From: Dichotomocladium elegans
Taxonomy: Eukaryota > Mucoromycota > Mucoromycetes > Mucorales > Lichtheimiaceae
DNA: 64,000 nucleotides
NCBI GenBank assembly: GCA_025716815.1
Contig: JAIXMN010000011.1
Span: 62,001 to 126,000 of the forward strand
Direction: 5' to 3'
A model generated the notes under the pieces. The model was not told where the DNA came from. It worked only from the letters and a program-made list of their open reading frames with translations, and did no database searches. The first letter of the stretch is position 1; the number at the start of each line of letters is the position of its first letter. Both the position numbers and the translations under genes were made by a program. Of this stretch, positions 12,306 to 23,686 are shown in pieces.

Positions 12306-12430
12306 ATGCAGCATCTCCAAGGAAAGCAATATCCTACATATAATAAAAATATCCTCAGTATGAAGCGACAGCTTGCTCATTGGCGTAATTCGATCATACA
12401 AACCACATTGAACGCATTGTTTAACCACCC

Positions 12431-13233
12431 TACTTGCCGGTGATTACGCAGTCCAAGATCGCACTCCTGGCACATCTGGCATTCCGTTACATTCCTTACA
12501 TTCCTGACATTTTCTTCCAATCCTTGCATCAATTACAAATGTGCGAAGTTCCATTACTCTTTTACAACTGTTCAGTTGTTCTAATTAGTTTGGAGTACAT
12601 GCAATCTGATTTTACAAAGTCTGCGCAAGACTTACAAGAAATAAGTAACAATTCCAGATCGATCAACTGCAATGCCGACATCTACAGAGCGTGATGCTAC
12701 TGACACCGAATCTTCGGGGAACATTGCTCGTTCTTTGTGCACATGGCAATCTTTGTTTGCTTTGCGGGAGGCGGTGAAGCTAATGCCAATTGTACAAAAC
12801 TGCAGGCCTGAATTATGCGAAATAACGTGATTATGAGAAAGCACTCGTCAAGATGATAGACATTTGCTTGCAGGAATATTCTTGATGCTGAATCTTGAAG
12901 GGGAATCCACCCATTCCACTACAGATGGCAGGCGGTTCGTAATTAGAAAAGGCGTAAGACCGAAATTACTGAATTGGACAGAGATGCACGCATGATGTGG
13001 AAATGACACGCTACTAATTTCAAACTTATTAGTCTCTGCGCGAGCCATTACTAAAGCTGTCCTCTGTTGACAATGTCGCGGCATTAGCAGCTGGTAAAAG
13101 AATGGGGCAGATTGCTACTTCAGAAAAAAAATGAACGCAGGCTATGTGGTCACAGATGTTAGTGAAATTTTTTTGGGGACACACCCAATTTTTTGAACTC
13201 CACGCTTTACGGACACAAAATTCAATTTTTGCC
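12431..13233 (-). repeat. Right terminal inverted repeat of MULE 1
   Basis: It is the reverse complement of 8754-9551 and ends CAATTTTTGCC at 13233. Confidence 0.92.
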
Positions 13234-14175
13234 ATCCTATGTGTGCGATAGAAGACGTGATGGCTGCGTGTTCGTCAATGACCATCCAGGCGATATCGAA
13301 GAGCGCACTGCAGAGATGGCTGCAAAAAAATGCCCGGATCACGTTCGAGCGCTTTTGGTGTTTCCCTGTTGGTTATACCGCGGAGGAGATGTGAGAAGCA
13401 ATCTGCCGCTTCGATAAAATAACCAACGGAAGCGACTTTAAGGCGGATGAGAATGTGTTATTTTTTGCCGAAGCAGCATTTGCTGTCAATTCTCGCTGCA
13501 CATACCCAATGTCGCCAAAAGTCTCGCCGCCCCTCACCAGTGATCCTGCGACACTCACACCTGATCTCCGTGTTCTTGCTGCGATGTCGCACGCCGGCAT
13601 ACAAGCATCTTCTGTGCGCTCCTTCTCTGGATTCACCACTGCGCAAGAAATGCTAGATTTCGTTGGCGAAGTCCTCCGCTCCATGCCCAGTTTGGAGGGG
13701 GAAATCTGGTTCTTGGGGTTTAATATCTTACCAGAAGAGATAGCAACCCCCATTTTCCGAGAGATTGAAAAGGCCGGCCACGTTCATTTCTTCTTCCCCG
13801 AAGAAGAAGTCAGTTGTGAGATGGATGGATTAGAGAGAATGAAAAAAGACAACTATAAAAGTATCTTTGAGGTTGATGTTTATTCCTGAAAATAAAATAA
13901 CTCTCTTTTATAATAATTCTATTAGAACGGCGATGTAAGTGCTTAATCCTGTTAGGACGTATCGGATGAGAGCATTCTCTTTTCATTGTCCTCTTCAAGA
14001 CCGGTGATGGATCCTGGGTAGAGGAAGTACCTTTGATAGGTGCGATTGTCCTGTCACGCACGCGGATATGAAATTATCGGTCCCTGAACATCAATGTGTT
14101 AAATTCATCATTGTCTTAGTTTCAGGATATCGGCGATAGTGATGTGAAACCGGCTAAGTTCTCTAACACGGATCA

Positions 14176-14358
14176 ATGTTCACCACAAGTTGGAACGCTG
14201 CCGAATATCTGATGGAAGATTTACTGCTAATTATCAATCGCAGAGCCCTGGATCCATCGAAGAAAGAGAAGTTGGTCAATCGCATGACTGAGATATTGAG
14301 CAACTACAATGCTGCAAAGTGCAATGCCCACGTTAAGTCTGCTTTCCCAGATCAATAA
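14176..14358 (+). CDS. Short ORF next to the right repeat, unknown
   Basis: This is a 60-residue frame starting MFTTSWNAAEYLMEDLLLII and ending KSAFPDQ. It is helical and charged, with no recognised family. It lies between the acatalytic IS630-like gene and the right terminal repeat, so it could be a small accessory gene or an exon of one. Chance ORF is possible. Confidence 0.3.
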   Translation: MFTTSWNAAEYLMEDLLLIINRRALDPSKKEKLVNRMTEILSNYNAAKCNAHVKSAFPDQ

Positions 14359-14436
14359 AACGACACCGCTTTTCTTACTTTCATAGTCCCATCGAGCTCT
14401 TAACCGTGTGTAAATGATGCGACTTCCAGAAAGGTT

Positions 14437-14615
14437 TGACTGCAAATTGAGTAACGAAAGCATGCAGATCAGGATCACATCACTGTGGTTGAACAGTTCT
14501 GAGGCTGTTGCTTCAGGTTAATGACAAAAATGAATGACAATCGTTTCGTGATGACTGAGCTTCGTAGCGAGAAAAAAAAAGCGGAATACAGTGGGTTCGA
14601 GGATTCGCGGGAGTT
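14437..14615 (-). repeat. Right terminal inverted repeat of the IS630-type element
   Basis: It is the reverse complement of 1-179 and ends GATTCGCGGGAGTT followed by a T-run. Confidence 0.9.
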
Positions 14616-15553
14616 TTTTTTTTTCAAGGAAAAGTAAACAAGCCAAATAACGACGAACGCACCTCAGAACTGCAAAACTATAACCCCTTCCCAGACTGCC
14701 TTCCCGCATGAAGATTCTGCCAATTTTTAGTATGCGATCCATTCGTTTCATTTATATTCTTCTCAGCCTTTTATTTTTTCGTGATCTCCCCTTTGCCTTG
14801 CTACCTATCGCCCCTTGCCTCCAATATAAATCTGTAAGCCTCATTCTCTCACCTAGCCTGATCATAGCTACTTTTTTCGACACGACCAAATCAAGCTTGG
14901 CAATTCTCCAATGGCTGACCAATTGCAGAAGGATATTCTCACGCAGGCATTTGCGCCGGTGCTTGATTCAATCCCGAGTTTCACAGTACAAATTTGATGT
15001 CGCTGTTGGCATGAAGAACTGTGGCGTTGCAGGCGTTTGAATCTTGTGTTGGAGCGCTGTAGGAATAATTGTCAACTGAGAAGAAATGCAATCTCTCTTT
15101 TGCCGACCCCAGATGATGGTGGAGTATTTTTTCCCACTATCTTTTTTCATGAGCCGCTTTCTTTCCCACATCCGCTTTCATGGACATAGTTTCTTTCCTT
15201 GCAAACTATCAACTTCTTTGTCTTCTCGTCTCCTCTTTTCTCTTGAATAAAAATTCGGCTAGGGAATACGCCTCACCATGTTTCATAACAAACGCTCTCG
15301 TTCTTCTTTTTACGTTTTCTTTTGTCACACTCCAATGGACCTTCTCCGAAAAAAGGGTGCTTCTTCGCTTGCCTTTTACACAGGAACTTTATCCCTTTTC
15401 TGAGGAAGGAGCATCTGTCATGTTTGTGGCGGCGGAGATACAGCACGGTCTGTCATACAGTCGCATTAAACCACTTCCATTCCTTAACCGCCACTACCTC
15501 AGTACCACCAACGACTATTGGGGGGGTGCTGCACAACGGAGCTTCTCCAAGCT
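14616..15553. other. Sequence between transposons, no gene recognised
   Basis: It contains pyrimidine-rich, promoter-like sequence (14740-14860), then a short frame from ATG 14912 (MADQLQKDILTQAFAPVLDS) ending at a TGA, and an open but unrecognised frame at 15180-15587. It could hold a host gene fragment cut by the flanking transposons, but I cannot support a function. Confidence 0.35.
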
Positions 15554-17100
15554 AGGGTTTCTCATTGACGGATCTGGATCGGATTAGATCCAATCCGGAT
15601 CCACACTGCGGATCGAATTGCTCACACCGAATCTGATCCATTTGCTAAACGGATGCAAATTGCAATCCGGATCCACACCGCTTCAATCCATCCCAATCCG
15701 TCCCAATCCGTGATCCGTAATGCTGAAATGAAGAGATTTATTAAAACACATCAATAGAGCGAAATCGGAAAGAATATGGCCATTCGGCAATACTGTCAGA
15801 ACGGGGAAAGGTGAAAACCGAAGTTGATTTTAAGATGACATTAGCAGTTGTAGCAAAAAATTAAGCGTCAAAGAACAGAAAATCCCAATAGGAATTAAAA
15901 AAGTTGGAGGGTTTGATCCATAGAAGGCAAAGTGGTATAATTGCTGACGCAGGAGCCATTTGGAACGCTTCTGATGTCTGGCAGAATGGCTTCAGACTAG
16001 CTAGTTATGCCTATGGTTGTGGCTGGGTGATGGTCACAAGCTGAACAATTTAATTTTGCACCCATGCCCACCACATTTCAAAGCTGGTCTGCCTTCAGAG
16101 AAACCGCGTACGTAATTGTACTGCGAAACCAGCAACAAAGTATTATTAATCGATGTTAATTGCTGCAATTACAGCGACGCGAAAGCTTTTTTTATTTATT
16201 TACAAGACTCACGCTTAAGGTGACATCTTTCTAGCATAAACAATCTTCTTTTAGTTTGCCGCCTGCTAACGCCCATCTACTCGCCGAAATATGTACACCA
16301 CGAGTTGACAAGTACACTCTCGCGAAGCTTTGCAGGATTGAGCCGATTTCTTGATGCTGGAATGTAATGCTTTGCTCGTGAAAATGTGCGCTCCGAACCG
16401 ACTGACGATGCTGGTATTGCCAGGTATCTGCGCGCCATTGTCTTCAGCTCTTTCCATTCGTTCACCTCGCCGCGCCAGTAGCTGAGAACAAGCTCCTGAT
16501 TGACATCGTTTGTCTCATCAAATATACAATTGGCGGAGACGTATGCCTGCAGCTGGTCAGCAATCCTTTGCGGCCTCCTGATTAAGGCATCTGGATTGCA
16601 AATGGACGACTCATGACCAGCAATCAGCTTGTACGCTTCCCAAGTCGCTTGCACTTGCTCTTTCGCAACATCACTGAAGTGTCCCCAGTTCTCGTCCTCC
16701 CACCATTGGAATTTCAGCTGTGGATCCATAGCAGTCGCGACAGCAAAGGCATGTCCTTCAGCCTTGCAGTAGTAGCCTTTTAATTTTGCCCATCCACAGC
16801 GTGCTGCTTCTGATAGCATGGGCCATTCCTATGAATCAACATATAAGTTTGGTGTCTGGAATCGCTTCACTGTAACCTCGCTTACATTTTTCCAGTCCTC
16901 CTCAAAGTTTTCCAGATGGTCAAGCAACTGGTTATATGAGAGAATTACAAGGTTCAAGGTGGGTGGGAATATGTATACTAAATCGAGGCGCAGGTTGCGT
17001 TTGTGATCATTGCTTGGTGAAATCCAAGAAATACTGATCGCTGGAAAATGAGAAAAGGAAATATGGAAATATGGGGAAAAGCGCATGGCCGTGGAATGAT
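15554..17100 (-). mobile_element. hAT element remnant (3' part)
   Basis: The left end is near TAGGGTTTCTCATTGACGG at about 15554. It is followed by clustered GGATCCG/ATCCGGATCC-type subterminal repeats to 15720, a pattern common at hAT ends. The transposase C-terminal half is on the minus strand. Its N-terminal half and right end are missing before the MITE and CACTA insertions at 17167. The exact left boundary is uncertain because no target duplication partner is present. Confidence 0.65.
16277..17086 (-). pseudogene. hAT transposase fragment with hATC dimerisation region
   Basis: The 180-residue frame at 16277-16819 contains the hAT C-terminal dimerisation motif: ELVLSYWRGEVNEWKELKTM, then RYLAIPASSVGSERTFSRAK and NRLNPAKLRESVLVNSW. 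Upstream, separated by a small intron, the frame at about 16850-16990 adds LNLVILSYNQLLDHLENFEE, typical of the middle of hAT transposases. The BED finger and the first catalytic part are absent. It is a truncated, non-functional copy. Confidence 0.82.
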
Positions 17101-17166
17101 TGATATGGAAGGAATATTTACTTTCGAGGAGTTTGCGTGATTTTTTTACCTTTCACGTTCTGCAAA

Positions 17167-17393
17167 TACAGGATTTTTAAGAAGAACTTTGCCATAAATT
17201 TTAGTTGTTCATATAGACCATCTAGGTTTTACGTTTTTTTTGCTTCAAATTCGAATACAAATTTTAGTATTTCGTTGCTACCCTTTTGTCAAATTTAAAG
17301 GCAATAGCAGCAAGAACATTTCAATCAAGACTATAGGTGAGTCTTCCTTCTCCTCTTTTTACACCAGAATAGTTTTGGGAGGCCAACCATTTA
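17167..17393 (+). mobile_element. MITE copy 2, left part (split by CACTA-A)
   Basis: It begins TACAGGATTTTTAAGAAG and follows MITE copy 1 to the internal sequence CCAACCATTTA. There the CACTA element starts with CACTG. The MITE continues on the far side at 23634. Confidence 0.88.
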
Positions 17394-17399
17394 CACTGC

Positions 17400-18517
17400 G
17401 CCCAGAGTGAGGAATACCCCACCCAAAAAGTGGGTTTTTCTTGGGTGGATTCTTGAGAATACATCAGAGAATAACACTGTGTTATTCTTCAGCCTGAAAA
17501 TGAGATCTGTAAGAATCCACTGGTGGATTCCTCAAAACTAGTCCATAAATGGACAGGCCGGTTTTCCCATTGAACATGACCCCCAAGTTTTATTCTGTCC
17601 ATATATGGTTGTTTTGGTTATTTATAAAATCTGTGCCATATTCCAAACCTTCCATGATGGGATTATACTTCAAAAAAACTATCCGTTTTTTCTTTTACGA
17701 TGGTATCACAATGGAACTGAATGGAAGGTTTTTTTTTTCAATAAAGGAGTAGACGTAGTTTCGTTTTGGATCATAGGATTATGGGATAGTATATTGTATT
17801 TTTTATTATTTTGACTGGCAAAAGCAATAGCGACATTTTACATGGAGCATGGCATTGAAGTAAGAAGATAATGTGGAAAGGCTATTTAGGCCGCGCTCTA
17901 CTATTACCACCACCGAGGGATTCTGATCATTACGAAATGGGGATATTGAATGGCAGTAATGGAGATTGAACAATAAATGGAGCAAGTCGTTTTTATTCAT
18001 TAGCCTACGAACCTCTGTAGCTTTGATTAATTTGAGTAAAGTATGAGCGAATGCAGAACTAACCTTTTACCATAGAAGTGAAGGTGGTAATTCTATTCGA
18101 AAAGAAGAGATATCAATATAAAGAGAAGGCATATCGAAAATGTTTGCAAACATACCTCAAAGAACTATGAAAGCGATTCTGTCAAATCCAAAACTACCAG
18201 AAAGAAGATGAATGTCAAAAAGGCCTTCGTCACTAGCCCGATATCAACAAATGAAATACTTTACTTACTTGTACTGAAGAATAGACCATGATCGTGAGGG
18301 AGGTATTGAATTCGAAAGAGAAAGGAAACATCAGAATTGCGCCCGATTCCTATTTAATACCTGAGAAAACATTTACTAAAAATGGGAGTCGTGTCATCCC
18401 TGATACCCTGTCAAGAGTACAGCCTCCGTTTTCATCCTTGTTCCCATTTACAACGCGAGTATTCAAAGTAATAATAAAGAAAAATCCATAAAAAGATCAA
18501 TACTTATCTTTCCATAG
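17400..18517. other. CACTA-A left subterminal region
   Basis: Apart from short AT-rich frames no gene is visible. The first 150 bp contain repeated GTGGATTC/GAATCCAC and GGAATA-type words, which may be transposase-binding subterminal repeats. Confidence 0.4.
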
Positions 18518-19568
18518 ATGTCCTTCCATAGCAGTGCCTCCAACGACTCCACAGCTGAAGAACGCGAGCAACATGCTCGCAATCTGGAAATAGCGAACTT
18601 GCGTGCCACTATTCGTCGACTTGAAAATCGACTTGAAGATGAGTGTGTCAGCTTCCAAGCTGAAAAAATGGCGCTTCGGCAGCAGCTTGGCGGTCTTGCA
18701 GCTCTCGTTGCAGCAAACCAGCAACAATCTCTGGTGGCTGTTCCACCTGCGGGTCCCCCTGCAGACTTGGTGCAAAAGGCACTGGTATGTAACTTTACGA
18801 GTGTATTCGTAGCTTCTCCATTCCATAGTAACCTCTAGAGGAAACATCCAGAGAAACATTAGCCGTTGCCATGACGCGTATGCTGCAGGCGACGGTTACA
18901 AGTATGGTGAAGACTTCCGGTCGCGCCATAACAATGGTGTGACCACGGCGATTGCTGCATTTTGCCGCAATTCCGTGGACGGCCAAGTACTGGACGAGAA
19001 GGTCTTGCGCGCCAAGATACACCAGTACTTCAAAGGCCAGAAGCGCGAGCACAAGCGTCGGCAGCGAGGGGAGGAAGGGATCGCCGAGGAGGGACGCCTG
19101 AAAGTCCAGAAAAAGCGCAGCAAGCGGGTGTGGAGCGTAAGTTCATATTACGCTATCTTAAATTATGATGAATCACTTACATTGAATTCACAATAGAAAC
19201 TTAGAGCTCGCAAGATTGCTCGCGCCCAAAATGCTGCTACTTTGGAGGCAGAGTTCTCCAATGGAGAGCGCCTCCTGCACAAAGAATGCATGTCGCCGGA
19301 GATTTCCGACACAGAGTCGGGCGTCACTTACGTCCTAAAGCCTGGATTCCGAAATGAGAACGTAAGACCTTTTTATAAGGATTCAACGCTGTACTAACCG
19401 TTATTCGCCTTGATGTAGGTGGCACAATATTTTGACACGTTAGATAGGCTGGCAGAGGCCAGCAAGAAGATCAAGGGGAAGAAAATGTTGAAGAGGGAGG
19501 TGGTCGTCGATGATGGTGCTGAATTGCCAAACGAAATTAGGAGCGAGCTGCCCGAATGGGCTCAATAA
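18518..19568 (+). CDS. CACTA accessory protein with coiled coil, unknown function
   Basis: Four exons (18518-18784, 18852-19136, 19197-19361, 19419-19568) join in phase to 288 residues. Residues 10-60 form a coiled coil (ANLRATIRRLENRLEDECVS). The middle is very basic (KGQKREHKRRQRGEEG, KKRSKRVWSKLRARKIAR), fitting nucleic-acid binding. The C-terminus is acidic and ends NEIRSELPEWAQ. I do not recognise a named domain. By position it corresponds to the second, DNA-binding (TnpA-like) gene of CACTA elements, which is inference. All exons are open, so this gene looks intact. Confidence 0.68.
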
Positions 19569-19648
19569 AATTCTTTTATTATTTTTTTTCGTGCGCTCTA
19601 TTTCTTTTACCGCCATTTCTCTCTTGCTCTCTACATCTCTTATTGACA

Positions 19649-22600
19649 CTAGGCAGCAATTCTTCGCGTTAACGGGATTACAACGATCTTTGCGGTGGTG
19701 GGATTGCTTTGAGATCCATAGGTGACGACAGCAGCTTGCGAGAAAATTCGGTGGATAGGCAGGAAGCACTGGCAGTCGTCAGCCATGAAACTGTTTCGCC
19801 ATTCCTCTAAACCTTGGTCAATGAATCGCTGTGTTGATGCCTCTGTGCGGTACCAACGAACATAGGCAAAGTAATGCTTAACAGGAATGCGGTTGATGAC
19901 AATAACATGGCTGAAATAAAACTGTACTTGTCCCGTCCAGGCGATAGCGCGGTCGTTCTGAACAAATAGAGCCTGTATGTGAGATCCACGAATGGAATGG
20001 GCTGTTGCTGATCTGTATGTCTGTCCAAAGATTTCGATCGTCCGAAACTTCTCAACTTCGCTTTGACAGTAAATTCGGCCCGCCTGTCGCGTGTTGATGC
20101 TGACGACGCCTTCGTAATGGTTTTTGGTACAGGATTTTCAAGAAGAAGTTTGCCACAAAATTTAGTTGTTCGTATAGACTGTCTAGGTTTTTCGTTTTTT
20201 TTTTGCTTCAAATTCGAATAGAAATTTTAGTATTTCGTTTCTCTTCTTCCTTTGAAATTAGAATAAAACATAAATGGTTGGCCTCCCAAAACTATTATGG
20301 TTTAAAAAGAGGAGAAGGAGGACTCACCTATAGCCTTGATTGAAATGTTCTTGCTGCTATTACCTTTAAATTTGACGAAAGGGTAGCAACGAAATACTAA
20401 AATTTGTATTCGAATTTGAAGCAAAAAAAAAACGAAAAACCTAGACCGTCTATATGAACAACTAAATTTTGTGGCAAACTTCTTGTTGAAAATCCTGTAA
20501 TGCTGCACCAACAAATCATGTAGTGCTTCGCTCAAGTGGGATTTCCGGCCATCGCACATGGAGGCAAAGGTGTCTGGTGGTATTGGTTCGCTTCCCGAAA
20601 TATTAGCGTCGACATTGCACGAAAAATCCATGAATTCAAGTGGATCGAAGTTTGGAGTGTTCGTTTCGGTACAAACTAGACGTCGCTGGCCAGCAATACG
20701 CAGCAAGATACTGAGCTCCAAGCCACGTCCCATCAACCGACTACTAACTTCGTTATGGACAAAGTCGAGGGCACCGGTCTTCTCAATGAAGCGCTTCATG
20801 AACGTCAGTTCAAAGGAGTCCTTTTGGTTGGTTTCAACATTCTTCATATATCCGTTATACCGCTCAAAACTGAATAGCCAAAAGGCGTAGATGGGGCCAA
20901 AATCTTGGATGGTGCGGGCCAGATGCAAATGCAAATGCATATTTGGTGTTACGCTTTCAGCACCGTAAAGCTGGCAGCAACCTCGAACAAAGTCGACCAG
21001 CAAATTGTGGGCTTCATCGATGTCAGAGTATGCGATAACGGTCTTGGTGAGCAGCCGGCAGGCGGAGACAAACAGCATCCAGTGCTGGAAATAGCGAGCA
21101 GCAAGGACACCTTTTAAAACAAAGGGAGAGTAGACCAGACACCATGCCTTCCAATCGTCTGCGGTCATAAACCCGAATTTTCGCTCTATTTTGCGGTTCA
21201 GGGACGGAATTCCAGGCGGCAGCACAACTCCATCTGCAAGCTTCTGCATTTCGACACCGTCTGCGTCAGTGAGTAGCCCATGATTTCGCCATAGTCGCAC
21301 CATTCGTTCAGCAGTTCCGAGAAAGAGGTTGTGCATTGGGTCAATAATGGAATCTCGAACAGGATCGAAATAATGGAGCCGATGAATCTGTAACCAGCGC
21401 GTGCCAGTAGCACGCTCAACGCGAATGCGACCTGCTGGCGTTGTCTGGGCTAACCACTCCTCCGCATTACGTGCATTAGCCGCCTTTGTTCTTAAATCGC
21501 CAATAGTATGTCCAGAGTAGTCAAGATTCGAAGTGCCCGTGAAAACGAGAAACTCGCGAGTGCACTTGTTGCATGCTCTGGTACTGCTGTGCGATGTGAA
21601 TCCCCCGACTTTGCGACTAGCTGGAATGTCGCACGCAATGTTAAACAATGCTGCGCGTATGGTTGTTCCACTTGGAATTTCAAAGGTAGGAATTCGGATT
21701 CCATTGTAGAGTTCAAGTAAGTCATCGACAAGTGGCTGCAAATAATGGTTCATTTCGTAGGTACTCGGCTCTTTTGGCCCAGGCATGACACCAGCAAGGA
21801 TCACATTCTCAGTTTTATATCGCTCTGCGCGAGGCAAGTTGTTGACGATAAGGTAGATTGCACCGCATGAATACCCACTATCAAAAGGGGCAAACCAGTC
21901 GACGTTCAATGTAAGCATCAAGGAGCGAGGAGTTTCGACAAAAGGAAGTCCATTGTCTGGATTGTGAAGAGAACGCCATCGTACGCCGTCATAAACATCG
22001 CTGAACACTCCTGGCCGGTATTGACGATGCTCCCACTCTGTTATCTTCTGCTCAAAGCCTTCTCGTTTGAAAAGCCGTGCCAAGCTTTGACGAAGTGGAT
22101 AGTAGGCATACTGCTTGATCGGTATCCGATTATATGGATTGCTCAACGTCGACTTCAATAGTGTGGTGCCGCAAAGATCGCCATTCATGCGCCGACTTTC
22201 ATTTATGCATGTTTGGGGGCCAGGCAACGGGTAAATGGCATGGCATTTGGAGCACGCACTGTACATTTGGAGATCATTTGTGAGACGATCAAAGCCAATC
22301 CATTTTCGCAAGCTTGTGATTGTTTCTGGAACCAAGAGGAAGGGATTATCGGTAAAGGCTTGAACCAGTGCGACAGCAAAGGTGATAAGGATGGCTGCTA
22401 CTCTCTCAGACGTGTGATGTAACTGGAACAGCACGAGGAAGACAAACGCGAACAACAGAGGGTGAGGAATATGATCAAGGATGCTGGCATGGGTGGTCGG
22501 GCGCTGGTCTAATGATAATATCGTTAATCTAACCCCTTTTTTTCCTTCTTTTCTTTTACAAACCCTCTTCATCGTCAACAATGCGGTCAAACTCAATGTC

Positions 22601-23027
22601 AACGGCCTCATTTAAATCGTCATCTTCGGCAATGTCATGTTCAATGTCGAAACTTTCAACCGGCAGTTCTCCTGTTGTAAAAAAATCAGTATTTGTTTCT
22701 GCTCGTGACCACTGGCGTTAACATACCGTTGTCAAGTTCTGACAGATATTGCCTGGCGTCAGTCTCACTATTGACATCGCCGTCAAGTTGCATGGATGTA
22801 TCACCATCTATTTTCGGCATATCAGTTTGGCTGCTTTTAGTACCACACGCACCATTCATTATCTTACCGCCACCGTGACTTGAAGCAACGATAGCAGCTG
22901 TAGCCGCTCGCGCACTAGCCTGAATATGTTCATTATATGTTCGCTCCGTCACATACGCGTATCCCATCTCAGGATTTCGGTGCACGCATAGTGAGCAAAC
23001 ACAAATATGGGTTCTGTTGTTGGTCAT
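19649..23027 (-). pseudogene. tnp2-type CACTA transposase, interrupted by a MITE
   Basis: Exons are 22727-23027, 22564-22671 and from 22508 down. The third exon carries the tnp2 (Transposase_21) region: LNVDWFAPFDSGYSCGAIYL, GVMPGPKEPSTYEMN, HYLQPLVDDLLELYNGI, a Cys pair RACNKCTREF, DPMHNLFLGTAERMV, and DFGPIYAFWLFSFERYNGYM. A MITE (20128-20499) is inserted near the 3' end. Beyond it the C-terminus resumes (TIEIFGQTYRSATAHSIRGS, QVQFYFSHVIVINRI, stop at 19649), but rejoining the TA site leaves a one-base frame difference. It is therefore broken twice: by the insertion and by an apparent indel in an A-run. Confidence 0.87.
20128..20499. mobile_element. MITE copy 3, complete, in the CACTA-A transposase
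   Basis: This is a 372-bp element with perfect TACAGGATTTTCAA / TTGAAAATCCTGTA ends and about 100-bp inverted ends. The flanking TA is duplicated. Its interior is in the opposite orientation to copies 1 and 2. It adds about 65 foreign codons and a stop to the transposase frame. Confidence 0.92.
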
Positions 23028-23633
23028 GGTCAGCTGTGCTCAGAAAGGTAAGAGGTAAATAATGATACAGCGTTCTTCCGGTTATAGTGCTGCCATTATA
23101 TACCTTTTGTCCAAGCTATAAATAAAAACCAAATACTTCAACCTGAATATCATATTGTATCTTTTCTGCCTTGGCAGACGCAATCATTCGTCTTGGCAAA
23201 TGCAATCATTCGTCTTGGCAGAATATATTGATTTCAATCGGTCATCATGGTCGAAGCTGTTGGTATTACATGTATATGACACAAACGAGCTTTTTTGGCA
23301 CTTGTGCCCATATTGGCTTGGCAGCTCTATCTATTAATAGGAAGTTTTCATCAAGCACCTTAAAACCCAACATGATCATTCCTCAGAATGGCAAAGCGTT
23401 TATTTCTTCTCCTGTTTGTGGCTGTATCCCCATCACACAAACGTCTCTTGGCAATTTTTCTTAAAAAAAAACGGGAAGTCGCTTATGAAAGCGGCATCCA
23501 CTTCCATTTTTATTCGTTGCACGTTTCACACACGCAAAATTGGCAGCCAAAAACTGACTATGGTCCCCCCGCTGAATATTATCAAGAATAACACCCTTTT
23601 CCTAGTGGGTTATTCCTCATTCTGGGCGCAGTG

Positions 23634-23686
23634 TTATGTTTCATCCTAATTTCAAAGGAAGAAGAGAAACGAAATACTAAAATTTG
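23634..23686 (+). mobile_element. MITE copy 2, internal piece between two CACTA elements
   Basis: This 53-bp stretch (TTATGTTTCATCCTAATTTC onward) continues MITE copy 2 from 17393. It is then cut by the second CACTA copy at AATTTG|CACTG. The rest of the MITE is missing. Confidence 0.88.

Larger units (their letters stand above)
8754..13233 (+). mobile_element. MULE transposon 1 with ~0.8-kb terminal inverted repeats
   Basis: The ends are inverted repeats 8754-9551 and 12431-13233, beginning GGCAAAAATTGAATTTTGTG. The sequence GCCATCCTAT occurs on both sides (8744-8753 and 13231-13240). The target duplication is 7 to 10 bp, ambiguous because GCC overlaps the end of the repeat; 8-11 bp is usual for MULEs. 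Excising the element rejoins an open reading frame across the site, which confirms the boundary. Inside is a six-exon MULE transposase. Confidence 0.92.
7699..13889 (+). pseudogene. Second IS630-like protein without catalytic Asp residues, split by a MULE
   Basis: Exons at 7699-7816, 7885-7947 and from 8007 join in phase and encode an HTH (DEKLVRVAIDNHINHGMSK to AYVARYRASRG) aligning with that of the neighbouring transposase. After a poorly resolved stretch (8300-8690) the frame resumes, is cut by the MULE at 8754-13233, and continues across it when the MULE is removed. The DDE region aligns throughout, but IDEASF is replaced by FAEAAF (Asp to Ala at 13467) and VFDNAP by LGFNIL (Asp to Phe at 13719). 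The region matching the third motif lacks NPIEEFF. One in-frame TGA (13392-13394) stands where an Arg CGA codon is likely. This copy is broken, but the long open frame argues that the family once kept it as a protein. Confidence 0.7.
1..14615 (+). mobile_element. Large IS630-type DNA transposon with nested insertions
   Basis: Positions 1-179 and 14437-14615 form a near-perfect inverted repeat with only a few mismatches, so the two ends define one element. The left end is cut by the window start, so the target duplication cannot be read. On the right the repeat ends in a T-run. Removing the Harbinger (1725-5327), the MITE (to 5690) and the MULE (8754-13233) leaves about 6 kb. That core carries an IS630-type DDE transposase, a second IS630-like protein lacking the catalytic Asp residues, and short ORFs near each end. 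Both main genes are on the plus strand. The assignment of all genes to one element is inferred from their position between the repeats. Confidence 0.72.
17394..23633. mobile_element. CACTA (EnSpm-type) transposon A, complete
   Basis: The element begins CACTGCGCCCAGAGTGAGGA and ends with the inverted form ...GCGCAGTG at 23633. It is flanked by a 3-bp duplication TTA (17391-17393 and 23634-23636). CACTG termini and 2-3 bp duplications are the CACTA signature. It carries two convergent genes, a coiled-coil protein and a tnp2-type transposase, as plant CACTA elements do. Both ends lie in one interrupted MITE, which confirms the boundaries. Confidence 0.93.

Noticed and set aside
15180..15587. 135-codon frame before the hAT remnant
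   Set aside because: Low-complexity hydrophobic start, no motif, and its end runs into the hAT terminus. A host exon is possible but not supportable.
15590..15725. Clustered GGATCCG/AATCCGT words that look like a short repeat array
   Set aside because: Units are irregular, overlap palindromically and sit at the end of a hAT remnant. Subterminal hAT repeats explain them better than a CRISPR or satellite.
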